Origin: Erwinia sp. S63
GTDB lineage: Bacteria; Pseudomonadota; Gammaproteobacteria; Enterobacterales; Enterobacteriaceae
Direction of reading: 5' to 3'
Assembly (NCBI RefSeq): GCF_016625195.1
Contig: NZ_JACVUP010000007.1
Span: forward strand, 124,001 to 188,000
DNA: 64,000 bases
Positions 45,932 to 55,600 of this stretch are shown here, in pieces. The first letter of the stretch is position 1, and every line of letters starts with the position of its first letter. The translations under genes and the position numbers were made by a program. Below the pieces are notes generated by a model. It did no database searches and had not been told where the DNA came from. It worked only from the letters and a program-made list of their open reading frames with translations.

Positions 45932-48900
45932 ATGAAAAAAAATCTGTTGAGTGCCGGTATTCGTCATGCCCTGATTCTGGGTGGGGCACTGGCGTTCTCT
46001 CAGCCGCTGCTGGCGGCGGAGAGCACCAATCCTGCGTTACAAGCGTTGTTCGATCAGGCGGCTTACTGGCATCAGAAAGCGCATGACGATTTGGCCAAAT
46101 CTTCGCTGCAAAAAGTGTTGATGGTGGAACCCAACAACACCCAGGCGCTCTATTTGCTGGCGCTCTATTCCCAGCAGAGCGGAAGCAGCGCAGAAGCCGC
46201 GCAGTGGCGTGCGCGCCTGAGTGCCGCATCGCCTAACGATCCGCACCTCACCGAGCTGGACAATGCGCGTCAGTTGCAAACCATCCCACAGGCGCAGCTG
46301 TCTCTGGCGCGCCAGCAAGCGCGCAGCGGCAATATCGCGGCTTCGTTGCAGACCTGGCGAAATACTTTTAACGGTAATGAGCCACCACCGAGCGTGGCGG
46401 CCGAATATTACCTGACCATGGCCGGTGACCGCGCCCTGCTGCCGCAGGCAGTCGAAGCGTTGCGTCAATTCGCGGCCGATCATCCGCAGGATACCGGCGC
46501 GAAGCTGGCGCTGGGCAAGGCACTGACCTATCAGGAATCGACCCGTCGTCAGGGTATTGATCTGCTGGGCACGCTGGCGGATGGCAATAAAGACGCCGAC
46601 CGTTCACTGCGTCAGGCGCTGCTGTGGCTCGGTCCGCAGGCATCTGATGCCTCGCTGTACCAAACCTGGCAGCAGCGTCATCCGCAAGACAATGCGGTGA
46701 TGGATTACTACCGTAAAAATGTTGGCGGTGCAGAGAAGGGTGCTGGCTTTACCGCACTGAACAGTGGCGACGTCAGCAACGCGCAGAACAACTTTGAGAA
46801 AGTACTGCAGGCGAACCCGCAGGATGCCGATGCACTGGCGGGTATGGGCTATGTGGCTCAGCGTGCCGGGCGCTATGCCGAAGCGGCTGATTATCTGACG
46901 CGCGCGGCGCAGATGGGCGGCGATCAGAGCGAGACACGCCAGAAGCAGGCAGCTGATGCACGCTTCTATGCCCAACTGGCGACCGCGCAGCAGGCACTGA
47001 AAAACGGTGACAGCGCGCAGGCGTTGGCATTGAGTGAGCCACTGGCGCAGGCCGATGGCGAGAAAGGTGTTTCCGCTAAGCTGTTCCGCGCTGACGTGCA
47101 GCGTCGCAGTAACCAACTCGACCAGGCGGAGCAAACCTATCGCTCTATCCTGCAAGCCGATCCGAACAACCGTAACGCCAAAGAAGGCCTGTTCTACGTG
47201 CTGCGCCAGCAGAACCGCAGTGCCGAAGCCAACACGCTGCTGGCCTCCCTGCCGGATAGCGTGCGCCAGAGCGTGGCCCCGCGCGGCAGCAGCACCGATC
47301 CGATTCGTGCGCAGGCCAAGCGTGAGCTGGCAGCAGGCAATAACAGTGCGGCGATTGCCACCTTGAACAGCGGTATCCAGCGCTTCCCTAACGATGGCTG
47401 GTTACGTCTCGATCTGGCGCGTATTTATCGCGCGCAGGGCGACAACATGATGGCAGCGAATATCATGCAGCCAGCGATGCGCACCGGTGCCAGCACCACC
47501 GAGCTTTATGCCGGTGCATTGAACGCCAGCGAAAGCGGCGCCTGGCAGCAGGCAAGCTTACTGCTGTCACGCATACCGAACGGCAGCAAGAGCAGCGACA
47601 TGCGTGAACTGGCGCAGCGTGTGAACTTCAACCTGCAGATGTCTACCGCCGATCAGTATCTGGCGCAGGGCTCGAATGCCGCAGCGGCAAACACCCTGCG
47701 TGCGCTGGCGTCATCGCCGCCGTCCAACCCGGTGGATGCCGGTAATCTGGCGCAGAAGCTGGCGAAAGCGGGCGATCTCACCACTGCAGTCTCGGTGGTG
47801 CGCAGCAACATGCAGCGCGGCATTCAGGGCAATGCTGGTGATTACGCGGCACAGGTCGCGGTGCTCAACCAGGCCGGTCTGAATACCGAAGCGCAGAGTT
47901 TCCTCAGCAGCCCGGAGTTGCAGGCACGCAGTACGCCAACGCAGCTGGCAGGGATTCGCAATGGTTACGTGATCAACGAAGTGGATCGTCTGCGCGAGCA
48001 GAAGCAGTATGCCGCGGCTTACGACAAGCTGGTGGGCGCACTGCAGCACGATCCGCAGAACCGCGATCTGATGTTCGCCATGGCGCGACTGTATCAGTCC
48101 GGCAAGATGAACAAAGAAGCGGGCGTGGTGTATGACTACCTGATGACGCAGGATACGCCAACGCAAGATGCGCGTACCGGTGCCATCAACGTGGCGCTGG
48201 CCAACAACGACGTCAATAAAGCCAATACCCTGACGCGCGGTCTGAACAACGAGCAGTCACCGGATCGCCAACTGTTACTGGCGCGCGTGGCAGAAGCCAA
48301 CGGTAATCACAGCCAGGCGATGAGCTATCTGCGCAGCGCGCGCGGGCAGTTAATTGGTCTGCAGGGTGCCACCAATGGTGATACGCCAAGCGTGGGTGGC
48401 CTGGCATTGGCGGATAACCCATTCATCAACCGTGGCACTTCACCGGTTGGGCGCTCTCCGTCGTCCTATGGCGCGGTGATGCCATGGCAGTCGGCACCGG
48501 ATGTCACCAGCAGCGCAGCGGGCTCCACGCTGGCCAGCAACACACCAGCCATCCAGCAGAGCCAGACACTGCGCCAGATCGACAACATGATGGACGATCT
48601 GCAAGAGAAAACCGGCACCTGGGTGCAGGGCGGCATGCAGATTCGTGGTCGTGACGGCGAATCGGGCCTAAGCAAACTGACCGAAGCTAAAGCACCGCTG
48701 ACCTTCTCCACCGTTCCATTTGGCGAATCGCGCTTTGACTTCAACATGACGCCAATCTCGCTGACGGCGGGCAGTGCGGGTGGCGATGCATGGCGTCGCT
48801 TCGGCACCAATGCGCTGGTGCAGGGCAATGTGGTGGCAGCGGGCGATGCCAAAATTGATGATGTGCCGACTTCCTCAACCGATTCGCAGAAAGCGACGGG

Positions 48901-49735
48901 CGTTGAGCTGAACCTGGCGTTGAAAGGCGACAGCTACAAGATTGACCTCGGCAGCACACCGCTGGGTCAGGATTTGAGTACGCTGGTGGGTGGCGTGCAG
49001 TGGTCACCGAAACTCACTGACTTCCTGACGCTGATCCTGACCGGTGAACGTCGCGCGATGACCGACAGCCTGCTCTCCTATGTCGGCGTGGAAGATAAGA
49101 CCAGCGGTAAGCGCTGGGGTCGCGTGACCAAAAACGGCGGTAACGCCTTGCTGAGCTACGATAACGGCGATGCCGGTTTCTACGTCGGCGGTGGCGCGTA
49201 CAGTTACATCGGTGAAAATGTGGCGAGCAACAACAGCGTCCAGGCGACTGCCGGTGCTTACGTGCGTCCGTTCCACTACGATGATCGCGAGCTGAAAGTG
49301 GGTATGAGTCTGTCGTGGATGGATTACTCGAAAAACCTCAGCTACTTCAGCTACGGTCAGGGCGGTTACTTCAGCCCGCAGAACTATGCATCGGTCTCCT
49401 TCCCGATCGATTTCTCGCGCAAATTTGACGATCTGAAAGTGAACGTTGGCGGCTCAGTGGGTTATCAATCTTACAGCCAGGATAAGAGCGCCTACTTCCC
49501 GAACGATCCGACTTACCAGGCACAAATGCAGAGTCTGGCCGATTTGGGATACGTGAAGAGCGCGTACTACAGCGGCGAGAGCAAAAACGGCATTGGCTAT
49601 AACTTGCATGCCGGTGCGGATTATAAGATCAACAAAGATGTCACCGTGGGCGGCCAGTTAGGCTACGACACCTTTGGTGATTACAACGAAAGTACAGCAA
49701 ATCTGTACTTCCGTTATCTGTTCGGAGACAACTAA
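45932..49735 (+). CDS. bcsC: Cellulose export outer-membrane protein BcsC (first locus)
   Basis: A 1267-residue exporter. The signal peptide covers residues 1-28 (LLAAES). A long TPR superhelix fills about residues 30-800 and a C-terminal 16-strand beta barrel covers about 900-1267, ending in F-YLFGDN. BcsC ferries cellulose through the periplasm and out of the cell. RBS AAGGAT precedes the ATG. It abuts bcsD with no gap. Confidence 0.94.
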   Translation: MKKNLLSAGIRHALILGGALAFSQPLLAAESTNPALQALFDQAAYWHQKAHDDLAKSSLQKVLMVEPNNTQALYLLALYSQQSGSSAEAAQWRARLSAASPNDPHLTELDNARQLQTIPQAQLSLARQQARSGNIAASLQTWRNTFNGNEPPPSVAAEYYLTMAGDRALLPQAVEALRQFAADHPQDTGAKLALGKALTYQESTRRQGIDLLGTLADGNKDADRSLRQALLWLGPQASDASLYQTWQQRHPQDNAVMDYYRKNVGGAEKGAGFTALNSGDVSNAQNNFEKVLQANPQDADALAGMGYVAQRAGRYAEAADYLTRAAQMGGDQSETRQKQAADARFYAQLATAQQALKNGDSAQALALSEPLAQADGEKGVSAKLFRADVQRRSNQLDQAEQTYRSILQADPNNRNAKEGLFYVLRQQNRSAEANTLLASLPDSVRQSVAPRGSSTDPIRAQAKRELAAGNNSAAIATLNSGIQRFPNDGWLRLDLARIYRAQGDNMMAANIMQPAMRTGASTTELYAGALNASESGAWQQASLLLSRIPNGSKSSDMRELAQRVNFNLQMSTADQYLAQGSNAAAANTLRALASSPPSNPVDAGNLAQKLAKAGDLTTAVSVVRSNMQRGIQGNAGDYAAQVAVLNQAGLNTEAQSFLSSPELQARSTPTQLAGIRNGYVINEVDRLREQKQYAAAYDKLVGALQHDPQNRDLMFAMARLYQSGKMNKEAGVVYDYLMTQDTPTQDARTGAINVALANNDVNKANTLTRGLNNEQSPDRQLLLARVAEANGNHSQAMSYLRSARGQLIGLQGATNGDTPSVGGLALADNPFINRGTSPVGRSPSSYGAVMPWQSAPDVTSSAAGSTLASNTPAIQQSQTLRQIDNMMDDLQEKTGTWVQGGMQIRGRDGESGLSKLTEAKAPLTFSTVPFGESRFDFNMTPISLTAGSAGGDAWRRFGTNALVQGNVVAAGDAKIDDVPTSSTDSQKATGVELNLALKGDSYKIDLGSTPLGQDLSTLVGGVQWSPKLTDFLTLILTGERRAMTDSLLSYVGVEDKTSGKRWGRVTKNGGNALLSYDNGDAGFYVGGGAYSYIGENVASNNSVQATAGAYVRPFHYDDRELKVGMSLSWMDYSKNLSYFSYGQGGYFSPQNYASVSFPIDFSRKFDDLKVNVGGSVGYQSYSQDKSAYFPNDPTYQAQMQSLADLGYVKSAYYSGESKNGIGYNLHAGADYKINKDVTVGGQLGYDTFGDYNESTANLYFRYLFGDN

Positions 49736-50182
49736 ATGAGTGAGCAGGCAACCGCGCGCGTCAGCCATCCGCATCAGCCGGGTTGGTTTGATCTGGTCAG
49801 CGTGATGATTGAAGGTATGCTGGACAACGCGGGTGAGGAAGCTGAAGGCTTTCTCAACAATGTGGGCGCATCGCTGGCAGCACGCTATCCTTTAGCGGAA
49901 GCGCGCACCGTGCAGGATCTGGAACGCGAGATGAATCTGCAACTGGCGCGCTTTAGCTGGGGTTTCACCCAGCTTCAGCCGCTGGAAAATGCCATTTTGA
50001 TCCAGCACCACGCGCTGCCGCAGGGCGACAGCAAGGTGGGTGAAGAACGCTGGCAACTGGCGATGAGCGCCGTGCTGGCGGGTGTTTATTCACAGTGGCT
50101 GCAGGCACAGGGCGGCAGCGCTGCGGTGCCGGTCACTTTTGAGAAGAATGACGGCAACACGCTGCATTACCGATATCAATAG
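49736..50182 (+). CDS. bcsD: Cellulose crystallinity subunit BcsD
   Basis: A 148-residue protein. From work on the family, BcsD forms a periplasmic or cytosol-side octameric ring/filament organiser that promotes ordered, crystalline cellulose in type I loci. Family marks are W-FD and EGMLDNAGEEAEGFL near the N-terminus and a C-terminal HYRY. The start codon directly follows the bcsC stop. Presence of bcsD defines this locus as type I, unlike the second locus. Confidence 0.88.
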   Translation: MSEQATARVSHPHQPGWFDLVSVMIEGMLDNAGEEAEGFLNNVGASLAARYPLAEARTVQDLEREMNLQLARFSWGFTQLQPLENAILIQHHALPQGDSKVGEERWQLAMSAVLAGVYSQWLQAQGGSAAVPVTFEKNDGNTLHYRYQ

Positions 50183-50191
50183 GATTGTTTG

Positions 50192-51196
50192 ATGAGAGTC
50201 ATGCGCTTCTGGCGTCAATGGATGCTGTGTTTCATGGTGATGTTTTTCAGCGCCCAGGCTGCTGCAGATGGCTGGAGCACCTTCAAAGGCCGCTTTATGA
50301 GCGGCGATGGCCGTATCAGTGATACGGCCAACAACAATGTCAGTCATACCGAAGGTCAGGGCTATGGCATGCTGCTGGCCGTCGCGAATGACGACCGCAC
50401 CACGTTTGATCTGCTGTGGAAATGGACGCGCACCCATCTGCGTAATCCGCAGAATGACCTGTTCTACTGGCGCTACACACCGGGTGCGTCTGACCCGATT
50501 GCAGATAAGAACAACGCTTCCGATGGCGATGTGTTGATTGCGTGGGCACTGCAGCGCGCGGGCCAAAAATGGGGCGGTGATTACCAGTCAACCTCTGACC
50601 GTATTCAACGCGCCATCGTCAAACAGAACGTGATCACCTTTGGTGGCCACACAGTGATGTTGCCTGGGGCACAGGGCTTTAATAAAAACAGCTATGTGGT
50701 GCTGAATCCCTCTTATTTCCTGTTTGCCGCCTGGCAGGAGTTTGCCGACCGCAGTCACCTGCGCGTGTGGAATAACCTTATCGATGACGGCATGGAATTG
50801 CTCGGTGATATGCACTTTGGCAAAACCGGTCTGCCGCTGGATTGGGTGGCGCTGAATGCCGATGGTTCAGTGGCACCTGCAGTGGGTTACTCCAATCGCT
50901 TCAGCTACGATGCGATTCGTGTTCCGCTGAATATCTGGTGGTATGACCCGCAAAGCTTGCGTCTGGTGCCGTTCCAGCGCGTCTGGCAGGGTTATGGTCG
51001 CCAGACGACTCCGGCCTGGTTTGACGTGCTCGCCAACACCCCTGCGCCATACAATATGGACGGCGGATTGCTGGCGATTCGCGATCTGACCCTGAATCAA
51101 ACCGGTTATCTCAGCGATCGGTTAGCACCGGATCAGAACTACTTCTCCGCCAGCTTGCAGTTACTGACCTGGCTGGCATATCAGGAAAAGCGTTAG
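50192..51196 (+). CDS. bcsZ: Endo-1,4-beta-glucanase BcsZ (GH8)
   Basis: A 334-residue periplasmic GH8 cellulase. The signal peptide covers residues 1-25 (SAQAAA-DG). The general acid is E54 in HTEGQGYGM and the second catalytic residue is D240 in [11 protein letters not shown]. BcsZ trims or edits nascent cellulose and is needed for normal synthesis. AGGA precedes the ATG at 50192. It is the only bcsZ in the window and ends the first locus at a strong terminator. Confidence 0.95.
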   Translation: MRVMRFWRQWMLCFMVMFFSAQAAADGWSTFKGRFMSGDGRISDTANNNVSHTEGQGYGMLLAVANDDRTTFDLLWKWTRTHLRNPQNDLFYWRYTPGASDPIADKNNASDGDVLIAWALQRAGQKWGGDYQSTSDRIQRAIVKQNVITFGGHTVMLPGAQGFNKNSYVVLNPSYFLFAAWQEFADRSHLRVWNNLIDDGMELLGDMHFGKTGLPLDWVALNADGSVAPAVGYSNRFSYDAIRVPLNIWWYDPQSLRLVPFQRVWQGYGRQTTPAWFDVLANTPAPYNMDGGLLAIRDLTLNQTGYLSDRLAPDQNYFSASLQLLTWLAYQEKR

Positions 51197-51215
51197 TCAT
51201 ATTGAACGCAAACAT

Positions 51216-51252
51216 AAAAAGCCGCACTTTGTTGATCAAGTGCGGCTTTTTT
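51216..51252 (+). terminator. Terminator of the first bcs operon
   Basis: AAAAAGCCGCACTT (51216-51229) pairs with AAGTGCGGCTTTTT (51238-51251). A-rich and T-rich flanks make it work in both directions. Confidence 0.94.
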
Positions 51253-51309
51253 ATTTAAAAATTTCGTCTGTTTGCTCATCTTGTTTACCCTATCGATCTG
51301 CCTGTTCCT

Positions 51310-51393
51310 AAGGCTAAATTTGAACAAGATACGGGAATTATCAGTGCTCGTTCTGCAATGCGAAATGAGATGAGGCGTTATGAGCAAAGTTAG
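51310..51393 (+). pseudogene. C-terminal remnant of a BrnT-type toxin gene
   Basis: In the frame ending at TAG 51391-51393 the sequence reads GIISARSAMRNEMRRYEQS, which matches the C-terminal IISAR-A---E---YE signature of BrnT RelE-fold toxins. No start or N-terminal domain is present: an in-frame stop lies at 51256 and the bcsZ terminator just before. The stop overlaps the next start, the usual brnT-brnA coupling. Confidence 0.6.
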
Positions 51394-51568
51394 ATTTAAA
51401 CGCAGCGAACTGCCGCCGCTTACAGATAAACAGCAGTTGGAACTGGAGGCGTTGAGTCAAAAAGCAGACGGTGACATTGATTTTGAGGACATTGCGCCTT
51501 TAGACGAAACATTTTGGAACTCAGCGACGCGTGGCCGCGATAAAAACGCAAGTGTTGGATGCGATTGA
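51380..51568 (+). pseudogene. Truncated BrnA-type antitoxin gene
   Basis: Sixty-two residues starting MSKVRFKRSELPPLTDKQ, then DIDFEDIAPLDETFWNSATRG, which is the N-terminal half of BrnA antitoxins. The C-terminal ribbon-helix-helix DNA-binding part is missing. The frame runs into RDKNASVGCD at the edge of a large palindrome and stops. A shortened protein could still be made but should not bind DNA. Confidence 0.65.
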
Positions 51569-51577
51569 TAACGCAGT

Positions 51578-51764
51578 CTGGGGTTGCTTTGGGCCTGGCG
51601 TCCTCGCGCCGCTGAAGCGGTACCTTCACTTCATTCGTCTGCCTGACGGACCGGCTGGGATGGCACTTCGTGTGCCGCCCAGCCTTTCGCCCGCGTCCTG
51701 CGGGCTCTCCTGGCATACTCATTATGTTCAGCGCTGCGGATTGCCTATCCCAAAGCAACCCCAG
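51578..51764. repeat. Large nested palindrome C (about 187 bp)
   Basis: A perfect 16-bp inverted repeat, CTGGGGTTGCTTTGGG (51578-51593) and its complement (51749-51764), encloses a second strong hairpin, GGCTGGG--GGCAC / GTGCC-CCCAGCC (51653-51684). It starts directly after the truncated brnA frame. Short open frames inside it follow the palindrome and have no family signature. Confidence 0.85.
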
Positions 51765-51821
51765 CCTGCTCCCAGGCTTCATTAAGCGCTGTTGAAAAGG
51801 GCACCGATACGTTCGGCTATT

Positions 51822-52012
51822 GCCCCTCTGCGGACTGCAAGGGCTATCCGCAGCGCAGAGGCTTTAACGTTGTGCCAGGAGCCAGGCGCATGGATGCGGC
51901 AGGCAGTTCGGGTTGGCCTGGATGGCCTTACCCGAACGGTCCGTCGGCACAACGTGGAAGACGATGGCACCGCGTTAGCGGCGTGAGGACGGCCCGGCAG
52001 TTGCAGAGGGGC
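51822..52012. repeat. Large nested palindrome D (about 191 bp)
   Basis: Three perfect nested arms: GCCCCTCTGC (51822-51831) with 52003-52012, ACGTTGTGCC (51867-51876) with 51946-51955, and GTTCGGGT (51906-51913) with ACCCGAAC (51930-51937). It stands 57 bp after palindrome C. The gap 51569-52126 between the two cellulose loci contains only these elements and a short flank before the bcsC stop. Confidence 0.85.
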
Positions 52013-52126
52013 TATTGCCCGCACCCGTGCGCACATAAAACGGCACCCCCCTGCGGAAAATATCATCCTTACTACGATGTTGCGTAAACCGACAAGTGTT
52101 GGTTTTCTATCATTGAGTCGTGTCGA

Positions 52127-55100
52127 CTATTTAAAATCCGCGTACGGCTCAAGAGGTTGTGGTGGCATATCCATATCGCCATTCCAGCCGCCCATTGAAT
52201 AGCGCATGTAGATCAAGCCGTGGCTTGGGGTGTAATCCTTGGCTTGCTGAATATCCATCGCGAGCCCTACAGACCAGTGCGACGTAACACGCCGTTCCAC
52301 CACTGCTTGCAGGGTGTAACCAAAACCGTTGCCGGAGCTGCTGTCGGAGGTCGGGTTGGAAGCCAGCGTAAAGCCGGGATTGACCGGATAACGCTGCTGC
52401 CCGTCGGTTTGCGATTGTGACCAGGAGACCGAGCCGCCCAGATCAAATGACCAGTTATCGGTGCGCTGACGATAAGTGACCGGCACCGCCAGCGAGAAGT
52501 ACTGCTGCGGACTGTAATAGCCGCCCTGGCCGAAGGTGTAATCGCTGAGGTCTTTCTGGTAATGCCACAGCATGCTGTTAAGGCCCACGGTGGCACGGCG
52601 GTTGCCTTCGTTGATCAACTTGTAGTAATAGCCTGCCATCAGGCGTTCACGGCTGTTGTCCGCCACGTTCTCACCGGTGATTTGATGGGCGCTGATATCG
52701 GCCCATACGCCATTCGCGCCGCCCTGATCGTAACTCAGTCCCACCGAACCACCGGTTGCCACCACGCCACCCCAGGTTTTGCCGCCGTTGGCCGCGGGAT
52801 CGCGTGCCCCGGCATAGGCCAGTAGCGAACTGGAGATGGGGCGGCGTGAAGCGGTGAATGTCACGCCGATATCTTTGACATCGGTTTTCCAGCTCAGACC
52901 GCCCACCCAGTTGGTGACTTCAAAGCCGAGTGGTGTGGTGCCGATATCGCCAGACCAGCGATCGTTATGCCAGCCGATGCCTATCGCCGTGCCTTCATCA
53001 CGCTGGGTAAAGTCGCGGCTGCAGCCACCGGAGTTATCATCATTACAGCTACCAAAGCGTTCGCTGTGGCTGCCATCGCTGGTGGAGAAGGTGCCCGCCG
53101 ATACCAGCACATGATCGACGCGGACAAAGCTGCGACCGTCGGCCAGCGGGGTCTCCGCCTGCATCATGGTGGTGTGCGCGGTGAAATCAGAGATGCCGCC
53201 GGTGCCTTTATCGCGCGAATAATCCTGTTCGAGCGTGAAGGTGGTGTCCTGCTGACGATAGAGATCGGCGGCATCGCTGCGAATACCGCGCTTCAACCAG
53301 TCATCACTGGCGTCATTACGCGTCAGGCGGGTATAGCTGTCGTTATCCTGCGGCACGTCGGGGCTGATGCCGCTGGCGGCCATCGCCAGGCGATAATCCT
53401 GCTGCGCTGCATCCGGCTGTTGCTGCTGTGTTTCCAGCCGTGCGGCATCGCGATACACCAGCGCTTTGCTTTGCGACGGGGCTTCTTTGGCAGCACGGGT
53501 TTTTAAATCATCGAATAGCTGCTGCGCATGCGCCGTATCGCCGCTGTTTTGCCAGGCCAGCGCCACGCGGCGTCCGCTGTTGATATTTTGCTGCGCCACG
53601 CTGGCAGGTAAAGCCTGCAGCGCTGTGCGTGCTTCGTCTTTGCGTTTCAGGGCGATAAGGGCTTCGATGCGGCCCAAGGCAGCGTCATTATTGGTGGCAT
53701 CCTGCTGCAGGACACGTTGGTAACTCGCCAGCGCCGATTTCGCGTCGCCGCGTTCCAGTGCCCAGTCCGCCAGGGTGATATCGCGTCGCGTTGAGGCCGG
53801 TTGCTGTTGCAACAGCGCCAGCGCAGCGGGTTCGTTGCCGTTGGCGCGCAGCTCAGTGGCACGGGCGTACACTTTATCCTGCGTTAAGCGATCGGCCAGC
53901 TCGTGCATATTGCTGTCCCAGCGGGTTTCCGGCAGGCGATGCAGTGCCGCCAGCGCCGCATCATCCTGATCGCCGGATGAGAGCCACAGCGCCCAGGCGT
54001 AGAGCGCGGCGGGTTCCTGCGCGTGTTGGCGCACCATGGCGTCCATCACCTGAGCGCCTTGTGCTTCTTCACCGCTGCTGCGTAGCGCACCGGCTAAACG
54101 ATACGAGAGCCAGATATCGTTGGGATTGTCCTGCGCGGCCTGGCGATATTTCACCACCGCCTGATGCCATTGACCTTGCTGCGCCAGCGCATCGGCTTCT
54201 GCTCGCAGGCTGTCGCTGCGCAGTGAACGCAGCGTCTCCGCCAGTGACCGCTGTTGCGCGGCGGGCAGGGCATTGATAAACGCCATCGCGCGAGCAGGTG
54301 ACTGCTGCTGATACAGCGCGGCCAGTCGCCGGACGGCGGTGGTATTGCTGCGATCGAGGCGCAGCGCCTGCTGCCAGTATTGCTCAGACTGCGCGTCATT
54401 TTTCCGTGCCTGGGCGACATCGCCGAGGCCAATCAGCGCCCAGCTGTCACGGTTATCGATGGCCTGTGCGTTGCGATACTGGCGTTCCGCACTGGCCACA
54501 TCGCCTTTTTTCAGCGCGTCGTCACCGTTGTTGATCGCCAGCCAGTAGCGGTTGGTTTGCAACAATGATTGCCACTTGCCAATCTGGGTGCTGGCCTGTC
54601 CGGCCTGAATCGCTTTCTGCAGCCAGCTGATCGCCGCTGCACGGTTGTTGGCACGCGCCTGCGCCTGACCCATCGCGCCCATCAATTCGGCATCATTCGG
54701 GTTGGCTTTTAGCGCGGCACTCAGCGCCGCAATGGCACCTGCGCCTCCACCAGCATCCACCAGCGCCAGCCCTCGCATGCGTTGACGATAAGCAGGATCG
54801 GCCAGCAGCTTCTGCTGTCGGGCCAGTTCTTCCTCGCCGCGCTGTTGCGCATCGCCGGAAGTAAATACCTGCAGATACTGCTTGAGGCTCGCTACCGTGC
54901 CATCTGACACTGGCTGATTTTGAATCTGCTGCAGCCAGAGTTCGGAGGCGGCATCGCGCCCGCCGTCACGATTGGCCAGACGACGCAGTTGCACCAGCGC
55001 CTCGCCCGGCTGATTGTTATCAAACGCCATGCGCGCCAGTTGCAGTTCAACCCCGATATTGCCGGGATAGCGTGCTTCCAGCGCTTGTAACTGGCGATAA

Positions 55101-55600
55101 GCGCTGGGCTGCTGACCGGGTAAACGTGCCACCAGTCGCCAGTATTCCAGTTCAGTATTCACATCCGGGAACACGCCGTGGAACAAGGCATCCCAGGCCG
55201 CTTTGGCTTCTTCAACGCGACCTGCGGTGGCCAGCAAACGCGCCTGCTGGAGTTGCTGGCGCCCTTCAGCGCTCATCAGACGCAGGCCGGTTTCCGATTC
55301 ACGCGTCGCCACGTCATTGGGCGCGACCTTCTTCAGTTCGTCCAGCAGCATCTGCGCTTTGGCCTGATCGCCCTGACGCAACGCCATGCGAATTTGCGCC
55401 GCCAGCACCTGCGGATTATCAGGATCGATTTTTTCCAGGCGATAAAGCGACTGCTGCACCAGATCATACTTGTTGGTGGATTCACCGGTGCGAATCTGCA
55501 TCAGCAGCCAGGCCACCGGCGATACCTGCGGACCCTCAGCTGCGATGCCGGAGCCCGCCAGGATACTGGCAATCAGCAGCCCGAGTGGCAGTTTATTCAT
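52127..55600 (-). CDS. bcsC: Cellulose export outer-membrane protein BcsC (second locus)
   Basis: A 1157-residue exporter, the same length as E. coli BcsC. The signal peptide covers residues 1-20 (GSGIAA-EG). TPR repeats fill about residues 30-780, and the C-terminal barrel (about 830-1157) contains DIGTTPLGF, SWKTDVKDIGVTFTASRRPISSSLLAYAG and FGQGGYYSPQQY. It overlaps the end of bcsB by 8 bp, leaving no room for the bcsZ that separates these genes in E. coli. Confidence 0.95.
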   Translation of the reverse strand: MNKLPLGLLIASILAGSGIAAEGPQVSPVAWLLMQIRTGESTNKYDLVQQSLYRLEKIDPDNPQVLAAQIRMALRQGDQAKAQMLLDELKKVAPNDVATRESETGLRLMSAEGRQQLQQARLLATAGRVEEAKAAWDALFHGVFPDVNTELEYWRLVARLPGQQPSAYRQLQALEARYPGNIGVELQLARMAFDNNQPGEALVQLRRLANRDGGRDAASELWLQQIQNQPVSDGTVASLKQYLQVFTSGDAQQRGEEELARQQKLLADPAYRQRMRGLALVDAGGGAGAIAALSAALKANPNDAELMGAMGQAQARANNRAAAISWLQKAIQAGQASTQIGKWQSLLQTNRYWLAINNGDDALKKGDVASAERQYRNAQAIDNRDSWALIGLGDVAQARKNDAQSEQYWQQALRLDRSNTTAVRRLAALYQQQSPARAMAFINALPAAQQRSLAETLRSLRSDSLRAEADALAQQGQWHQAVVKYRQAAQDNPNDIWLSYRLAGALRSSGEEAQGAQVMDAMVRQHAQEPAALYAWALWLSSGDQDDAALAALHRLPETRWDSNMHELADRLTQDKVYARATELRANGNEPAALALLQQQPASTRRDITLADWALERGDAKSALASYQRVLQQDATNNDAALGRIEALIALKRKDEARTALQALPASVAQQNINSGRRVALAWQNSGDTAHAQQLFDDLKTRAAKEAPSQSKALVYRDAARLETQQQQPDAAQQDYRLAMAASGISPDVPQDNDSYTRLTRNDASDDWLKRGIRSDAADLYRQQDTTFTLEQDYSRDKGTGGISDFTAHTTMMQAETPLADGRSFVRVDHVLVSAGTFSTSDGSHSERFGSCNDDNSGGCSRDFTQRDEGTAIGIGWHNDRWSGDIGTTPLGFEVTNWVGGLSWKTDVKDIGVTFTASRRPISSSLLAYAGARDPAANGGKTWGGVVATGGSVGLSYDQGGANGVWADISAHQITGENVADNSRERLMAGYYYKLINEGNRRATVGLNSMLWHYQKDLSDYTFGQGGYYSPQQYFSLAVPVTYRQRTDNWSFDLGGSVSWSQSQTDGQQRYPVNPGFTLASNPTSDSSSGNGFGYTLQAVVERRVTSHWSVGLAMDIQQAKDYTPSHGLIYMRYSMGGWNGDMDMPPQPLEPYADFK

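Noticed and set aside
51531-51986. Small proteins in the gap between the cellulose loci
   Set aside because: Open frames on both strands follow palindromes C and D, have no plausible ribosome binding site and match no family I know.
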